Source of the DNA: Pilibacter termitis
GTDB taxonomy: Bacteria; Bacillota; Bacilli; Lactobacillales; Streptococcaceae
DNA: 64,000 bases
Assembly (NCBI RefSeq): GCF_900167335.1
Contig: NZ_FUXI01000010.1
Span: forward strand, 1-64,000
Reading direction: 5' to 3'
Below are positions 34,414 through 44,084 of the stretch, in pieces; position 1 is the first letter of the stretch, and every line of letters starts with the position of its first letter. Under the pieces are notes generated by a model that did not search any database, was not told the origin of the DNA, and worked only from the letters and a program-made list of their open reading frames with translations. The position numbers and the translations under genes are program-made.

Positions 34414-34445
34414 AACAGACATGAGGAAGATTTCATGTCTGTTTG
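34414..34445 (+). terminator. Terminator of the two-component operon
   Basis: AACAGACATGA (34414-34424) pairs with TCATGTCTGTT (34433-34443), followed by a T-rich stretch, a few bases after the kinase stop. Confidence 0.8.
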
Positions 34446-34452
34446 CTTTTGT

Positions 34453-34561
34453 CAGCTGTGAGGGGCTGGCAACTGTTCGCAACAGCACTGGAAACTGCGT
34501 TTCCAGCACGTAAATGCTGTGGCTCACTGTTGCAGACTTCAAAACGCCCCGCTCGCTTTTC
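34453..34561. repeat. Nested palindrome copy H (left second arm deleted)
   Basis: The outer arms are GAGGGGC and GCCCCGC, the third GCAAC/GTTGC, the fourth ACAGCA/TGCTGT, tip CTGGAAAC/GTTTCCAG. The left copy of the second arm is missing (the sequence goes straight from GAGGGGCTG to GCAAC), while the right copy (AGACTTC) remains, leaving it unpaired. Confidence 0.85.
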
Positions 34562-34566
34562 TTTGT

Positions 34567-34684
34567 CTGGCTACGAGGGGCAGGGGCTTGGTCGCTGTTC
34601 GCAATGCCACCTGAAGCTCTGCTTCAGGCAAGTAAATGGCATGGCTCACTGCGACAATCCCCTGAACGCCCCTCTTCGCTTTTC
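34567..34684. repeat. Nested palindrome copy I
   Basis: The arms are GAGGGGC/GCCCCTC, AGGGGcTTG/CAATCCCCT (one mismatch), GTCGC/GCGAC, ATGCCA/TGGCAT and tip CCTGAAGC/GCTTCAGG. It is tandem with copy H, between the convergent kinase and permease genes. Confidence 0.9.
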
Positions 34685-34687
34685 TGT

Positions 34688-35644
34688 TTACTTCGATTTT
34701 ATATAGTTTCTTCCGTTTGCTTTTGGTCCTGTTGCTTTTCCTAGGAAAATAACTAGGATGAGAATGGTTAGGACGTATGGTGCGATTTGCAGGTAGACTG
34801 CTGGTACATTTTTTATAACAGGAAGTTGACCACCTACGATTGCTAGAGATTGTGCTAAACCGAAGAATAGCGAGCTTGCCATAGCACCGATTGGGTTCCA
34901 TTTTCCGAAAATCATTGCTGCCATACTCATGAACCCTTGTCCTGCAATAGTTGTTGCGGAAAAGTTGACCGAAATGCTCTGAGCAAATGCGGCTCCGCCA
35001 ATTCCGCCGAGAAGTCCTGAGATAAGTACACCTGAATATTTCAAAGCATAAACGTTAATCCCAAGTGTATCAGCTGCTTGTGGGTGTTCGCCGACAGAAC
35101 GCAAACGAAGTCCAAAGCGTGTTTTGAAAATGATAAACCAACTTGCTACACTTACAAAAATTGCCACATAAGCTAAAGGAGAAGTTTTCATGAAGAAAAT
35201 TTCGCCGATAACTGGAATTTTGCTCAAAACGGGAATATCCGTATAGCTAAATTGCTGACTAATGTTGTCCGTTTGTCCTTTTCCGTAAAATACTTTTACC
35301 AAAAAGACTGCTAGAGCGGGTGCCATAAGGTTGACTACCGTACCACTTATGATATGGTCTGCACGAAAATTAATCGTTGCGACTGCGTGAAGAACGCTAA
35401 AAATTGTTCCGACTATCCCTCCAATGAGTAAACCAATCCAAGGCGTTGCCGCACCAAAGGTGTCGCTCATTTGCAAGTTGAACACAACGGAGCTAAATGC
35501 CCCCATGACCATAATCCCCTCAAGACCAACGTTGACAACTCCGCTACGCTCTGAAAATGTTCCCCCAAGAGAAGTGAAAATCAAAGGTGTGGAGTAAATC
35601 AACATACTTGACACAACAAGAGCTAAAATTTCAACTAAACTCAT
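34688..35644 (-). CDS. nupC: Nucleoside ABC transporter permease NupC
   Basis: This 318-residue permease has about nine membrane helices and belongs to the branched-chain/BMP permease superfamily. The N-terminal TPLIFTSLGGTFSERSGVVNVGLEGIM segment is diagnostic of the second BMP-type permease (YufQ/NupQ, NupC of Lactococcus). It is last in the order bmpA-nupA-nupB-nupC, and its ATG overlaps the nupB stop by four bases. With the salvage genes next door, the system should import nucleosides. Its stop lies beside palindrome copy I. Confidence 0.92.
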   Translation of the reverse strand: MSLVEILALVVSSMLIYSTPLIFTSLGGTFSERSGVVNVGLEGIMVMGAFSSVVFNLQMSDTFGAATPWIGLLIGGIVGTIFSVLHAVATINFRADHIISGTVVNLMAPALAVFLVKVFYGKGQTDNISQQFSYTDIPVLSKIPVIGEIFFMKTSPLAYVAIFVSVASWFIIFKTRFGLRLRSVGEHPQAADTLGINVYALKYSGVLISGLLGGIGGAAFAQSISVNFSATTIAGQGFMSMAAMIFGKWNPIGAMASSLFFGLAQSLAIVGGQLPVIKNVPAVYLQIAPYVLTILILVIFLGKATGPKANGRNYIKSK

Positions 35645-36795
35645 GATGCCTCACCTCCATTTCCCTTATCTTTCGATTTCTCCTCGCTCGCATTTATGCT
35701 GGCACCTGCCACTTCAAGAGCGACTTTTTCTTTGTCTTTTGTCAATTTATCAAGCAACAAACGTACAAGATAGTTTGCTCCTACAAAGAAAATAATACTT
35801 GCTGCAACGATTTGAGCGATTTCTGCTGGGATATTCATTGCTTGCATTCCTGCTGAACCGCCACGCAAAATGGCAAACAAAATAGCAGATAAGAAAATAC
35901 CAATAGAAGAACCATTTCCTAAAAGACTAACTGCCATTCCGTCAAATCCAATTGAAAGACTCGTTGCTTGGTTGGAATAATTTTGGAAATAACCAAGACC
36001 TTGCACGACACCTCCAAGACCTGCTAAAGCTCCAGAGATAAGCATGGAAGTAATAATCGTCCGTTTACTTGAAATCCCTGCATATTCTGAGGCAAATGGA
36101 TTGAGACCTACGGCACGAATTTCAAAACCTGTGGTTGTTTTCTTCATCAAAAACCAAACGAGTATAAGGAATAAAATTGCCAAAATAAATCCGTTGTTTA
36201 AAGATGAACCACCTGTAATGCCTTGCATAAATTTGCTCGTAAGACTTGCATTTTCAGAAATAACGTTAGTCGAATCTGTATTTGCAAGATAGCTTTTTGG
36301 CCAGACATTGTGCAAAATGTTTCCTGCAAGGTAAAGATAGACATAGTTGAGCATAATTGTCGTAATCACTTCACTTGTACCAAAATACGCACGCAATGCT
36401 CCCGGAATCCCTGCTGCAATAGCTCCTGCAAGCATTCCAATAATAATTGCCAATGGCAAAAGGATTGGCTTGGGTAAGGTCGGATTGGCTAATGCCACCC
36501 AAACACTTGCTACCCAGCCACAAAGTGCTTGACCGCTTAAACCGATATTGAAAAATCCCGCTGAATTGGCAACTGCAAAACCAAGTGCAGTGAAAATCAA
36601 AGGCGTTGCGTTACTCAAGGTTTCACCAGTGAAAAATGGATTTTGCAAAGCTGATTGAATCATTGCTTGGTAGCCTTCGATTGGATTGTAGCCAAAAATC
36701 AGCATGATAACAGCACCTAGCATGAAACCGAACACGACAGCGATAAGTGGAATTAGAAGTGCTTTTATATCCAGCCTTTCTTTCAAATTAGACAT
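35641..36795 (-). CDS. nupB: Nucleoside ABC transporter permease NupB
   Basis: This roughly 384-residue permease has about nine helices. The ATPLIFTALGFAVANSAGFFNIG stretch near residue 65 and the EVITTIMLNYV segment mark the first BMP-type permease (YufP/NupP). The hydrophilic C-terminal tail is rich in Glu and Lys. A GTG at 36801 is possible, but the ATG at 36795 has GGAGG nine bases upstream and matches the family start. It overlaps the ATPase gene by eight bases. Confidence 0.92.
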   Translation of the reverse strand: MSNLKERLDIKALLIPLIAVVFGFMLGAVIMLIFGYNPIEGYQAMIQSALQNPFFTGETLSNATPLIFTALGFAVANSAGFFNIGLSGQALCGWVASVWVALANPTLPKPILLPLAIIIGMLAGAIAAGIPGALRAYFGTSEVITTIMLNYVYLYLAGNILHNVWPKSYLANTDSTNVISENASLTSKFMQGITGGSSLNNGFILAILFLILVWFLMKKTTTGFEIRAVGLNPFASEYAGISSKRTIITSMLISGALAGLGGVVQGLGYFQNYSNQATSLSIGFDGMAVSLLGNGSSIGIFLSAILFAILRGGSAGMQAMNIPAEIAQIVAASIIFFVGANYLVRLLLDKLTKDKEKVALEVAGASINASEEKSKDKGNGGEAS

Positions 36796-38365
36796 CCTCA
36801 CGCACCTCCTCGTTTATTTTTTGACCAAACGCTTCAAGATGTGCTTCTTCTCTACTTGCTCCAGCCATTAGAAGTCCGAGTTCTCGCTCGTTGGTTTCTT
36901 TAGGATTGACAATGCCTGCGATTTTTCCTTCGTGAATAACGGCAATTCTATCCGATACATTCATAATTTCATCCAGTTCAAAACTGACAACTAGCACCGC
37001 TTTGCCATTGGTTCTTTGTTCAATCAAACGTTTGTGAATATATTCGATTGCTCCAACATCCAGTCCACGAGTTGGTTGAGAAACGATGAGTAACTCTGGA
37101 TTTCTGTCTACTTCACGTGCGATGATTGCTTTTTGCTGATTTCCACCAGAAAGAGCTTTAGCTGGAACCAATTCATTGACCGTTCTCACGTCAAATTCTT
37201 CGATTTTTTCACGTGCAAAAGCATTGATTTTGTTGTAATTTAACACTCCATGTTTACTAAGTGGTGCTTTGTAATAGGTTTGCAAACCGATATTTTCAGC
37301 CAAACTCATCTCTAGCACTAAGCCGTCACGGTGACGGTCTTCTGGCACGTGACCTACTCCTCGCTCGGTAATACTGCGTGGCTTGTGATTGGTAATGTCC
37401 TTGCCAAGTAGAGTTACACTGCCACTTTCCACTTTGCGAAGTCCAGTAATTGCTTGAATAAGCTCACTTTGACCGTTGCCGTCAATTCCTGCAATACCAA
37501 CGACTTCCCCCGCATGAACGTCAAGAGATAAACCTTTCACAGCATCTAGCCCCCGACCTTCTTTTACCACTAAATCACGTATAGAAAGCACTGCCTCTTT
37601 TGGTGTTGCTGGCACTTTTTGAGTTTTAAACGAAACTGCACGTCCCACCATAGCATCTGCCAATTCTTGAGAAGAAACACCTTTTACATCAAACGTATCA
37701 ATAGATTTTCCACGGCGAATAACCGTTACTCTATCTGCCGATTTTCTTATTTCATCAAGTTTGTGCGTAATCAAAATAATTGACTTGCCTTCTTTGACTA
37801 GCTCTTTCATGATTTGAATTAATTCTTCGATTTCAGCAGGAGTTAACACTGCTGTTGGTTCGTCAAAAATCAAAATATCCGCTCCACGATAGAGTGTTTT
37901 TAAGATTTCTGCACGTTGCTGCATACCAACTGAAATATCACGCACGAGCGATTTTGGCTGAACGCTAAGCCCGTAACGTTTGGAAATTTCTTCGATTTCT
38001 TTGACTGCCTTTTTCTCATCTAGTAACGCTCCATTTTTTACAGGCTCACTGCCTAATACAATATTTTCTGCTACTGTAAAGGCATCTACTAGCATAAAAT
38101 GCTGATGTACCATACCAATTCCGAGTTTTGTTGCAACCGTTGGGCTAGAAATTTTTACAGGTTCTCCGTTTAACAAAATTTCTCCACTCGTCGGCTCTAA
38201 AAGTCCAGAGAGCATATTCATCAAAGTTGATTTTCCTGCACCATTTTCTCCTAAAAGTGCATGGATTTCACCTTTTCTTACATTCAAGTTAATATTATCA
38301 TTCGCCTTAAATGTACCGAATTGCTTCGTGATGTTTTTCATCTGAATAACATATTCACTTGCCAC
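36788..38365 (-). CDS. nupA: Nucleoside ABC transporter ATPase NupA (two fused ATPase domains)
   Basis: This roughly 525-residue protein has two ABC domains. The first has Walker A GENGAGKST (near 45), signature VGMQQRAEIL and Walker B LIFDEPTA. The second has a degenerate Walker A (GIDGNGQSE), signature LSGGNQQK and Walker B LIVSQPTRGLD. This is the sugar/nucleoside (MglA, YufO) type. The start is unclear: TTG at 38374 has the ribosome site too close, while GTG at 38365 has AAGGGA nine bases upstream and is preferred. A long-looped inverted repeat before the gene may lower its expression relative to bmpA. Confidence 0.92.
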   Translation of the reverse strand: MASEYVIQMKNITKQFGTFKANDNINLNVRKGEIHALLGENGAGKSTLMNMLSGLLEPTSGEILLNGEPVKISSPTVATKLGIGMVHQHFMLVDAFTVAENIVLGSEPVKNGALLDEKKAVKEIEEISKRYGLSVQPKSLVRDISVGMQQRAEILKTLYRGADILIFDEPTAVLTPAEIEELIQIMKELVKEGKSIILITHKLDEIRKSADRVTVIRRGKSIDTFDVKGVSSQELADAMVGRAVSFKTQKVPATPKEAVLSIRDLVVKEGRGLDAVKGLSLDVHAGEVVGIAGIDGNGQSELIQAITGLRKVESGSVTLLGKDITNHKPRSITERGVGHVPEDRHRDGLVLEMSLAENIGLQTYYKAPLSKHGVLNYNKINAFAREKIEEFDVRTVNELVPAKALSGGNQQKAIIAREVDRNPELLIVSQPTRGLDVGAIEYIHKRLIEQRTNGKAVLVVSFELDEIMNVSDRIAVIHEGKIAGIVNPKETNERELGLLMAGASREEAHLEAFGQKINEEVREDV

Positions 38366-38408
38366 ATCAAACAATCCCTTCGTTTAATTTCATAGATATA
38401 CTATGTAG

Positions 38409-38494
38409 AAAACCTGCCTGTACGCTCATAAGAAGGATTGCTCTAAATGTTTCAAGCGTTCCTTTAAGTTATCTTTGAGAATACAGACAGGCTC
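38409..38494 (-). other. Long-looped inverted repeat between bmpA and nupA
   Basis: On the minus strand CCTGTCTGTA and TACAGGCAGG can pair across a loop of about 65 bases, followed by TTTTC. It may be a partial terminator or RNA-processing site that keeps the receptor message above the permease message, a common arrangement for ABC importers. Confidence 0.45.
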
Positions 38495-38513
38495 GTTTTT
38501 CGTTATGTGTTAA

Positions 38514-39596
38514 TTATGCTTTGGTTTTTGTCGGTTTTTCAGGTACTTCAATTTTTCCGTCAATAATTTTTTGGTTTGCTTCTTCAACAGCTTTCATTAC
38601 GTCTTCTGTTGCGTTGTCATTGACAAGTTTCACACCGCCATTTTTCAAACCATACACTTGATGTTCTCCGCCCGGGAATTTTCCATCTGCTGTTTCTTTA
38701 TTAATGGCAATAACTGCTGCACCTACACCTTTTACAGTTGAAACAAGGGTACAATTAGAAGATTTTCCATCTTTGTCTTTGTATTCTCCTTCTTTCTTCT
38801 GGTCACGGTCAACCCCAATAATCCACACTTTTTTCGGATCGTCTGCTTTCATTGTTTGGTTGGTTTGGATTGCTTCTGAGAACACACCTGCACCAACACC
38901 ACCTGCTGCTTGATAAATAACGTCAACGCCGTCAGCAATCATTGCTTTCGTCAACGTTTTTCCTTTTGCAGACTCAGAAAAACTTCCTGCGTATTGAACG
39001 TTCACTTTTGCTTTAGGATTCGTATCTAACACGCCTTTTGTAAATCCTGCCTCAAAGCGATCAATTACTTCGCCTTCCATTCCACCGATAAAGCCGATTT
39101 TGCCAGATTTAGACGATTTTGCTGCTGCAACACCTGCAAGGTAGCCACCTTCTTGATCAGCAAATGTCGCACTTGCAACGTTCTTTTGACCTTCAATCAC
39201 ATCATCAATAATGACAAAGTTTGTGTTAGGGTTAGCTTTTGCCGCATCTGTCAACGCATTTTTCAAAGCAAATCCGATCCCGTAAACTAATTGATATTTT
39301 TGAGCAACGGCTTGGTTTAAGTTGGTTTTGTAGTCATTTTCAGAACCAGATTGGAAATAGTTGTACCCGCCAGTTCCTTTTGTCAAACCTTCTTCTTTCC
39401 CCCAACTTTGCAATCCTTCCCAAGCTGATTGGTTGAAACTCTTGTCATCTACACCACCTGTATCAGTGATAAGGGCAACAGATAATTTTCCTTCATCATT
39501 TTTGCCAGTATCTTTCTTATTTCCACCACAAGCTGCTAGTGAAAATACTGCTGTTAATGCTAACGCAGATAGACCTAATGTTTTCCATGCTTTCAT
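38514..39596 (-). CDS. bmpA: BMP-family nucleoside-binding lipoprotein
   Basis: This roughly 360-residue lipoprotein has signal peptide and lipobox LAAC, then the BMP (PnrA-like) core: VALITDTGGVDDKSFNQSAWEGLQ, the FVIIDDV and VASATFADQEGGYLAG segments, and KIGFIGGMEGEVIDRFEAGF. It captures nucleosides for NupABC. The ATG at 39596 (AGGAGG eight bases upstream) starts the signal peptide; an upstream extension to 39626 lacks one. It heads the transporter operon and lies downstream of cdd, deoC and pdp, so one salvage transcript is possible. Confidence 0.95.
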   Translation of the reverse strand: MKAWKTLGLSALALTAVFSLAACGGNKKDTGKNDEGKLSVALITDTGGVDDKSFNQSAWEGLQSWGKEEGLTKGTGGYNYFQSGSENDYKTNLNQAVAQKYQLVYGIGFALKNALTDAAKANPNTNFVIIDDVIEGQKNVASATFADQEGGYLAGVAAAKSSKSGKIGFIGGMEGEVIDRFEAGFTKGVLDTNPKAKVNVQYAGSFSESAKGKTLTKAMIADGVDVIYQAAGGVGAGVFSEAIQTNQTMKADDPKKVWIIGVDRDQKKEGEYKDKDGKSSNCTLVSTVKGVGAAVIAINKETADGKFPGGEHQVYGLKNGGVKLVNDNATEDVMKAVEEANQKIIDGKIEVPEKPTKTKA

Positions 39597-39660
39597 TGTA
39601 ATAAATCCTCCTGTGGCTTTCGCCATTTATTTTTCATCAGCTATGCTGTTGATGACGTTG

Positions 39661-40050
39661 TTATAAATCTTTTGATGTGAACATATAAGGCAATAATTCG
39701 CCAACTGTCGTTTCTTTTGTTACGTTATTTTTCCCGACAAGCACAACCGGCATTTCAGGCGAGCAAAACTCTGCGATTACTTGCCTACAAGCTCCACAAG
39801 GGCTAATCGGCTCAGGTGTTTCTCCTGAAATGACCAGATGAATAAACGTTCGCTCGCCAGAGCTTATCGCTTTAAAAATTGCTGTTCTCTCCGCACAATT
39901 TGTCAAACCATACGAGGCATTTTCAATATTGCACCCTGTGAAAATCGTGCCATTTTCCGCCACCAAACACGCACCTACTGGAAAATGAGAATATGGCACG
40001 TACGCATTTTCTTGAGCGTGTTTTGCTTGTGCAATCCAATTTTCTTTCAT
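39661..40050 (-). CDS. cdd: Cytidine deaminase
   Basis: This roughly 129-residue zinc enzyme deaminates cytidine and deoxycytidine to uridine forms. The active-site motifs are CNIENASYGLTNCAERTA, with the catalytic Glu after Cys-Ala, and PCGACRQV, whose two Cys bind zinc. Two starts are possible: ATG at 40065, inside deoC, and ATG at 40050, two bases after the deoC stop. The latter gives the usual N-terminus. It is translationally close-coupled to deoC. Confidence 0.95.
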   Translation of the reverse strand: MKENWIAQAKHAQENAYVPYSHFPVGACLVAENGTIFTGCNIENASYGLTNCAERTAIFKAISSGERTFIHLVISGETPEPISPCGACRQVIAEFCSPEMPVVLVGKNNVTKETTVGELLPYMFTSKDL

Positions 40051-40051
40051 A

Positions 40052-40717
40052 TTAATAGCCGCCATTTGCTTTCGTGTTCGTCATAATCGCCACACCTGCA
40101 CTTGTCCCAATTCTTGTTGCTCCAGCGTCAATCATCGCCTGTGCATCTTCTTTCGTGTAAATACCACCGCTTGCTTTTACTCCAACGTTTTCGCCTACGG
40201 TTTTACGCATTAGTGCAATATCCTCTACTGTCGCTCCTCCCGTTGAAAAACCTGTGGACGTTTTGACAAAATCAGCTCCTGCAGCAACTGCAATTTCGCA
40301 CGCTTTAACTTTTTCTTCATCTGTCAAAAGAGAGGTTTCGATAATTACCTTTGTCAGAGCTTTTCCACTCGCAGCTTGAACCACTGCTTGAATATCTTTT
40401 GAAACTGCATTGTAATGCTGTGATTTTAATGCTCCGATATTTAGCACCATATCCACTTCGTCCGCACCATTATTGATAGCGTCTGTCGTTTCATAGGCTT
40501 TTACTTCTGCTGTGTTGGCTCCAAGCGGAAAACCAATCACCGTACAAACTTTGACATTTGTGTCTTTCAGTTGTTCTTTTGCAAAAGCAACCCATGTAGG
40601 ATTGATACAAACACTGGCAAAGTCATATTTTTTCGCCTCATCAATAATTTTTTGTACACCGTCTTGCGTAGTGTCAGCCTTTAATACCGTGTGGTCAATG
40701 TATTTATTTAATTCCAT
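40052..40717 (-). CDS. deoC: Deoxyribose-phosphate aldolase
   Basis: This 221-residue class I aldolase splits deoxyribose-5-phosphate into glyceraldehyde-3-phosphate and acetaldehyde. Diagnostic segments are IDHTVLKAD at the start, [35 protein letters not shown] (Schiff-base lysine region) and [14 protein letters not shown]. It lies between pdp and cdd in the deoxynucleoside salvage cluster. The acetaldehyde it makes could feed the alcohol and aldehyde dehydrogenases found at the right edge, which is only a speculation. Confidence 0.96.
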   Translation of the reverse strand: MELNKYIDHTVLKADTTQDGVQKIIDEAKKYDFASVCINPTWVAFAKEQLKDTNVKVCTVIGFPLGANTAEVKAYETTDAINNGADEVDMVLNIGALKSQHYNAVSKDIQAVVQAASGKALTKVIIETSLLTDEEKVKACEIAVAAGADFVKTSTGFSTGGATVEDIALMRKTVGENVGVKASGGIYTKEDAQAMIDAGATRIGTSAGVAIMTNTKANGGY

Positions 40718-40744
40718 GTTCTAAACCTCTCATAAATGTATTTT

Positions 40745-42046
40745 TTACACTCCTGTAATTATACCATGAATCAACTGTGGAGCTGTCGCATTTTCACCAA
40801 TAAAAATATTTTTCCGTAGAATTTCTTCCACTTCATGAGTGTTTTCGTTATTTGCGTGAATGGTCAATAGGCTTTCGCCAACTTCTACATAGTCGCCTAC
40901 TTTTTTATGCAAGAGAATCCCTACTGCAAAATCAATGTCGTCTTCTTTTTTCTCACGACCTGCACCAAGTTTCATTGCGGCAACACCAATTTTATCTGCC
41001 ACCATGCGTGTGATGTAGCCACTTTTTTCTGCGAACAATTCTTTTTTCACGCTTGCCGTCAAAAGTTTTTCTGGCTCATCAACAATCGAAACATCGCCAC
41101 CTTGATTTGCCACCATTTCACGAAATTTCTCAAGTGCCTCACCGTTTTCAATTTTTTCCACAAGCATTTTTTTCGCCTGCTCAAAGTCATCGGTAACTTC
41201 TGCTAACATCAGCATTTGAGCGGCAAGCGTATAGACAAGTTCCATTAAATCCGCAGGTCCCTCGCCACGCAAAGCATGAATCGCCTCTACCACTTCGAGC
41301 GAGTTGCCAATTGCAAACCCGAGTGGTTCACTCATATCTGAAATAACCGCCATTGTTTTTCTACCCGCAAGCTCACCAATCCTAACCATTGTCTGTGCTA
41401 AACGTGTAGCTTCTTCAGTTGTTTTCATAAATGCACCGTCACCAACGGTCACATCAAGCACGATTGCATCTGCTCCAGCGGCAATTTTTTTACTCATAAT
41501 GCTTGAGGCGATCATTGGCACACTCTCAACGGTTGCGGTCACATCACGCAAAGCGTATAAACGTTTATCCGCAGGTGCCAAATCACCACTTTGCCCAATC
41601 ACTGCAACTTTTAGCTGATTCACCGACTGAATAAATTTTTCTTCGCTCATTTCAATAGAAAAATGAGGAATCGCCTCGAATTTATCCAACGTGCCACCCG
41701 TATGCCCAAGCCCTCGCCCGCTCATTTTGGCAACAGGCACGCCAAGAGTTGCAACAAGGGGTGCAAGAACAAGTGTCGTTGTATCTCCTACGCCACCTGT
41801 TGAATGTTTATCCACTTTAATCCCCTCAAGAGCTGACAAATCAATCACATCGCCACTATTTGCCATAGCAAGCGTTAAATGCGTAATTTCTTCATCTGTC
41901 ATATCTTGAAAATAAACTGCCATTGCAAAAGCACTCATTTGGTAATCTGGGATTTCCCCGCTCGTGTACTCTGCAATCATAAAATCTATTTCTTCTTTAC
42001 TGAGAAACTCGCCATTTCGCTTTTTCTCAATTAAATCCACCATTCT
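40745..42046 (-). CDS. pdp: Pyrimidine-nucleoside phosphorylase
   Basis: This 433-residue enzyme phosphorolyses uridine and thymidine to base plus (deoxy)ribose-1-phosphate. The motifs are [13 protein letters not shown] (phosphate site, near residue 80), [16 protein letters not shown] and the C-terminal [12 protein letters not shown]. The frame is open from 42073, but the family start [10 protein letters not shown] matches a TTG codon at 42046, which has AAGGAAG eight bases upstream. I therefore call the TTG start. It is the first gene of the salvage run, with a candidate operator upstream. Confidence 0.93.
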   Translation of the reverse strand, partial: RMVDLIEKKRNGEFLSKEEIDFMIAEYTSGEIPDYQMSAFAMAVYFQDMTDEEITHLTLAMANSGDVIDLSALEGIKVDKHSTGGVGDTTTLVLAPLVATLGVPVAKMSGRGLGHTGGTLDKFEAIPHFSIEMSEEKFIQSVNQLKVAVIGQSGDLAPADKRLYALRDVTATVESVPMIASSIMSKKIAAGADAIVLDVTVGDGAFMKTTEEATRLAQTMVRIGELAGRKTMAVISDMSEPLGFAIGNSLEVVEAIHALRGEGPADLMELVYTLAAQMLMLAEVTDDFEQAKKMLVEKIENGEALEKFREMVANQGGDVSIVDEPEKLLTASVKKELFAEKSGYITRMVADKIGVAAMKLGAGREKKEDDIDFAVGILLHKKVGDYVEVGESLLTIHANNENTHEVEEILRKNIFIGENATAPQLIHGIITGV

Positions 42047-42165
42047 CAACGGCTTCACTTCCTTTATTAACACTTGTGATTTCTCTTCGTTATAGAAAGC
42101 GATTTCCTTTCATTCCTCTCCAAGCATATCACCAAGATTATTTTATAATATTTTCTAGCAAATTA

Positions 42166-42209
42166 CGAACATTTTCCATAAAAAAACATCGTTTTTTCCA
42201 GAATGTTCG
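42166..42209. promoter_or_regulatory. Inverted repeat between divergent pdp and add
   Basis: CGAACATT (42166-42173) and AATGTTCG (42202-42209) are perfect 8-bp arms about 28 bases apart in the shared upstream region. They could be a nucleoside-responsive operator. No regulator gene for it is in the window. Confidence 0.5.
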
Positions 42210-42256
42210 TTTTGTTCTTTTTCACATAGAAAAAAAGCTATATTGCCACAGACTTC

Positions 42257-42285
42257 TTGCACTTTCTAACTAAAAGAATTAAAAT
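42257..42285 (+). promoter_or_regulatory. add promoter
   Basis: TTGCAC (42257-42262) and TAAAAT (42280-42285) are separated by 17 bp, about 28 bases upstream of the adenosine deaminase start. Confidence 0.6.
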
Positions 42286-42313
42286 ATAAAAAAACGAAAC
42301 GGAGATTTTTTAC

Positions 42314-43345
42314 ATGACTATTTCAAAGCAAATCATTGCTCAAATGCCAAAAATTGAGTTGCATTGTCATTTGGACGGCTCTATCAGCCTTGAGACCATT
42401 CACAAATTGGCAAAAATGGAAAACATTCCCCTTCCTGCAACACTTGAGGAACAACAAGCATTGTTTATCGCTCCAGAAGAAACAAAAGATTTGAATGAGT
42501 ATCTTGAAAAATTTCACTTTATTGGTCGTCTCTTGCAAACTACTGCCGCTCTTGAGCTTGCAGCATTTGACGTTGTCAAACAAGCCTCTTATGATAATGT
42601 AAAATATATCGAAGTCAGATTTGCTCCCACACTGCATACGATGAAAGGGCTAACTTTACAAGAAATCGTAAGTGCCGTTGTAAAAGGATTGAAACGTGGG
42701 GAAGTGGAGTTTGGCGTTCTCTCTAACGCACTGCTTTGCGGTATGCGACACGAGCCTGTGGAAAATGCAATCGAAGTGGCAAAAGTTGCAAAAAGTCAAT
42801 TAACCCATGGCGTAGTAGGTTTTGACCTTGCTGGAAACGAAGTCGATTTTCCTCCCTATGCTTTTGAGGAGGCAATCAAAGTTGCAAAAGATTTGGACAT
42901 TCCGCTCACACTTCATGCAGGAGAATGTCATTGCGGAAAAAACGTCTACGACGCGGTCGTTTTAGGGGCAAATCGTATCGGGCATGGCATTGCATTGAAA
43001 GATACACCAGAGTATATTGAGTACATCAAAGAAAACGAAATCGTCCTTGAATTAGCACCGACAAGCAATTTTCAAACAAAAACAGTCACAAGTTGGGAAG
43101 AATATCCATTTAAGAAATTTTTAGACTTAGGTTTAAAAGTAACCATTAATACCGATAACAGAACCGTCAGCAATACAACCTTAAACAAAGAGTACGCAAA
43201 ACTTGCAGAAGTGTATGATTTAACTCTAAAGGACTTTTATAAAGTGAGTTGCAATGGAGTGTTTGGTGCATTTGTTGATGACGAAGTAAAAAAAGAATTG
43301 GGTGAAATTGTAAACGAGGAATTTGAGAAATTGAATGGTCATTAG
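42314..43345 (+). CDS. add: Adenosine deaminase
   Basis: This 343-residue zinc hydrolase converts adenosine to inosine. The metal motif HCHLDGS is at residues 17-23. GMRHEP lies near residue 134, the catalytic segment LHAGECHCG near 200, the HGIAL His near 230, and the late TINTDNRTVSNTTL holds the two Asp-region ligands. It is divergent from the pyrimidine salvage genes and completes purine nucleoside salvage beside the nucleoside importer. It is preceded by CGGAG. Confidence 0.95.
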   Translation: MTISKQIIAQMPKIELHCHLDGSISLETIHKLAKMENIPLPATLEEQQALFIAPEETKDLNEYLEKFHFIGRLLQTTAALELAAFDVVKQASYDNVKYIEVRFAPTLHTMKGLTLQEIVSAVVKGLKRGEVEFGVLSNALLCGMRHEPVENAIEVAKVAKSQLTHGVVGFDLAGNEVDFPPYAFEEAIKVAKDLDIPLTLHAGECHCGKNVYDAVVLGANRIGHGIALKDTPEYIEYIKENEIVLELAPTSNFQTKTVTSWEEYPFKKFLDLGLKVTINTDNRTVSNTTLNKEYAKLAEVYDLTLKDFYKVSCNGVFGAFVDDEVKKELGEIVNEEFEKLNGH

Positions 43346-43397
43346 GATAATTTCTAAATCCGATAATTAAGTATTTTCACTGCAAATAATGAAATAA

Positions 43398-43446
43398 AAC
43401 ACGAAATATAATCACAGTTTTTCGATTATATTTCGTGTTCTTTTTT
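43398..43446 (+). terminator. add terminator
   Basis: AACACGAAATATAATC (43398-43413) pairs perfectly with GATTATATTTCGTGTT (43424-43439), followed by CTTTTTT. Confidence 0.92.
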
Positions 43447-43481
43447 CTATTCTAACGATCAATAAAAAGGTTAAAATCTCC

Positions 43482-44084
43482 TCATTCTCTCACCGATTTC
43501 AAAATAAAGTATCCTTTTTCTTTCGTGATGACCTCGACATTGCCAAACGTTTCTTCCATTTTTTTCATGGCACTTTTAGCCCCTTGTTTTTTCTGGATAA
43601 CGATAAATAATGCTCCGTTTTGTTGCAAATAATCATAAGATTTCTCTAAAATCTCATGAACAACAACTTTTCCTGCACGAATTGGTGGATTGGATAAAAT
43701 CGCTGAAAAATCATGTTTTTCCACGTTTTCATACAGATTTGAGACGTGAATATTGACCCGTTCAATCCCATTTTTCTTCGCATTTTCTTTTGCCAGCTCA
43801 ATGGCTCGCTCGTTTATATCCACCATTTCAACGGCTCGTTTTGTCGCAAGAGAAAGAGATAAACCAATCGGACCATAGCCACAGCCGACATCAAGCAAAT
43901 CCCCCTCTGGCAGATTTTCCTCGCTAAAGGCTTCAATTAAAACACGACTACCAAAGTCTATTGTTTTTTTAGAAAAAACATTGCTATCTGTTAAAAAATG
44001 CAAATTGTTCCCACGCAAAGTAAAATCAAATGTTTCATATTGATGAGTGGTCACTGGTTGATTGGTAAAATATTGATTGCTCAT
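43482..44084 (-). CDS. Class I SAM-dependent methyltransferase (RsmC-like)
   Basis: This roughly 200-residue methyltransferase has SAM motif I LLDVGCGYGPIGLSL (near residue 62), a VDINERA acidic loop and the catalytic NPPIRAG. The NPP(I/F)xxG tetrad and the N-terminal FTLRGNNLHFLTDSNVFSKKTIDFGS are typical of RsmC, the 16S rRNA guanine N2 methylase. The short single-domain form is usual in Firmicutes. The ATG at 44084 overlaps the stop of the upstream hydrolase (TGATG); a GTG one codon earlier is less likely. Confidence 0.85.
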   Translation of the reverse strand: MSNQYFTNQPVTTHQYETFDFTLRGNNLHFLTDSNVFSKKTIDFGSRVLIEAFSEENLPEGDLLDVGCGYGPIGLSLSLATKRAVEMVDINERAIELAKENAKKNGIERVNIHVSNLYENVEKHDFSAILSNPPIRAGKVVVHEILEKSYDYLQQNGALFIVIQKKQGAKSAMKKMEETFGNVEVITKEKGYFILKSVRE

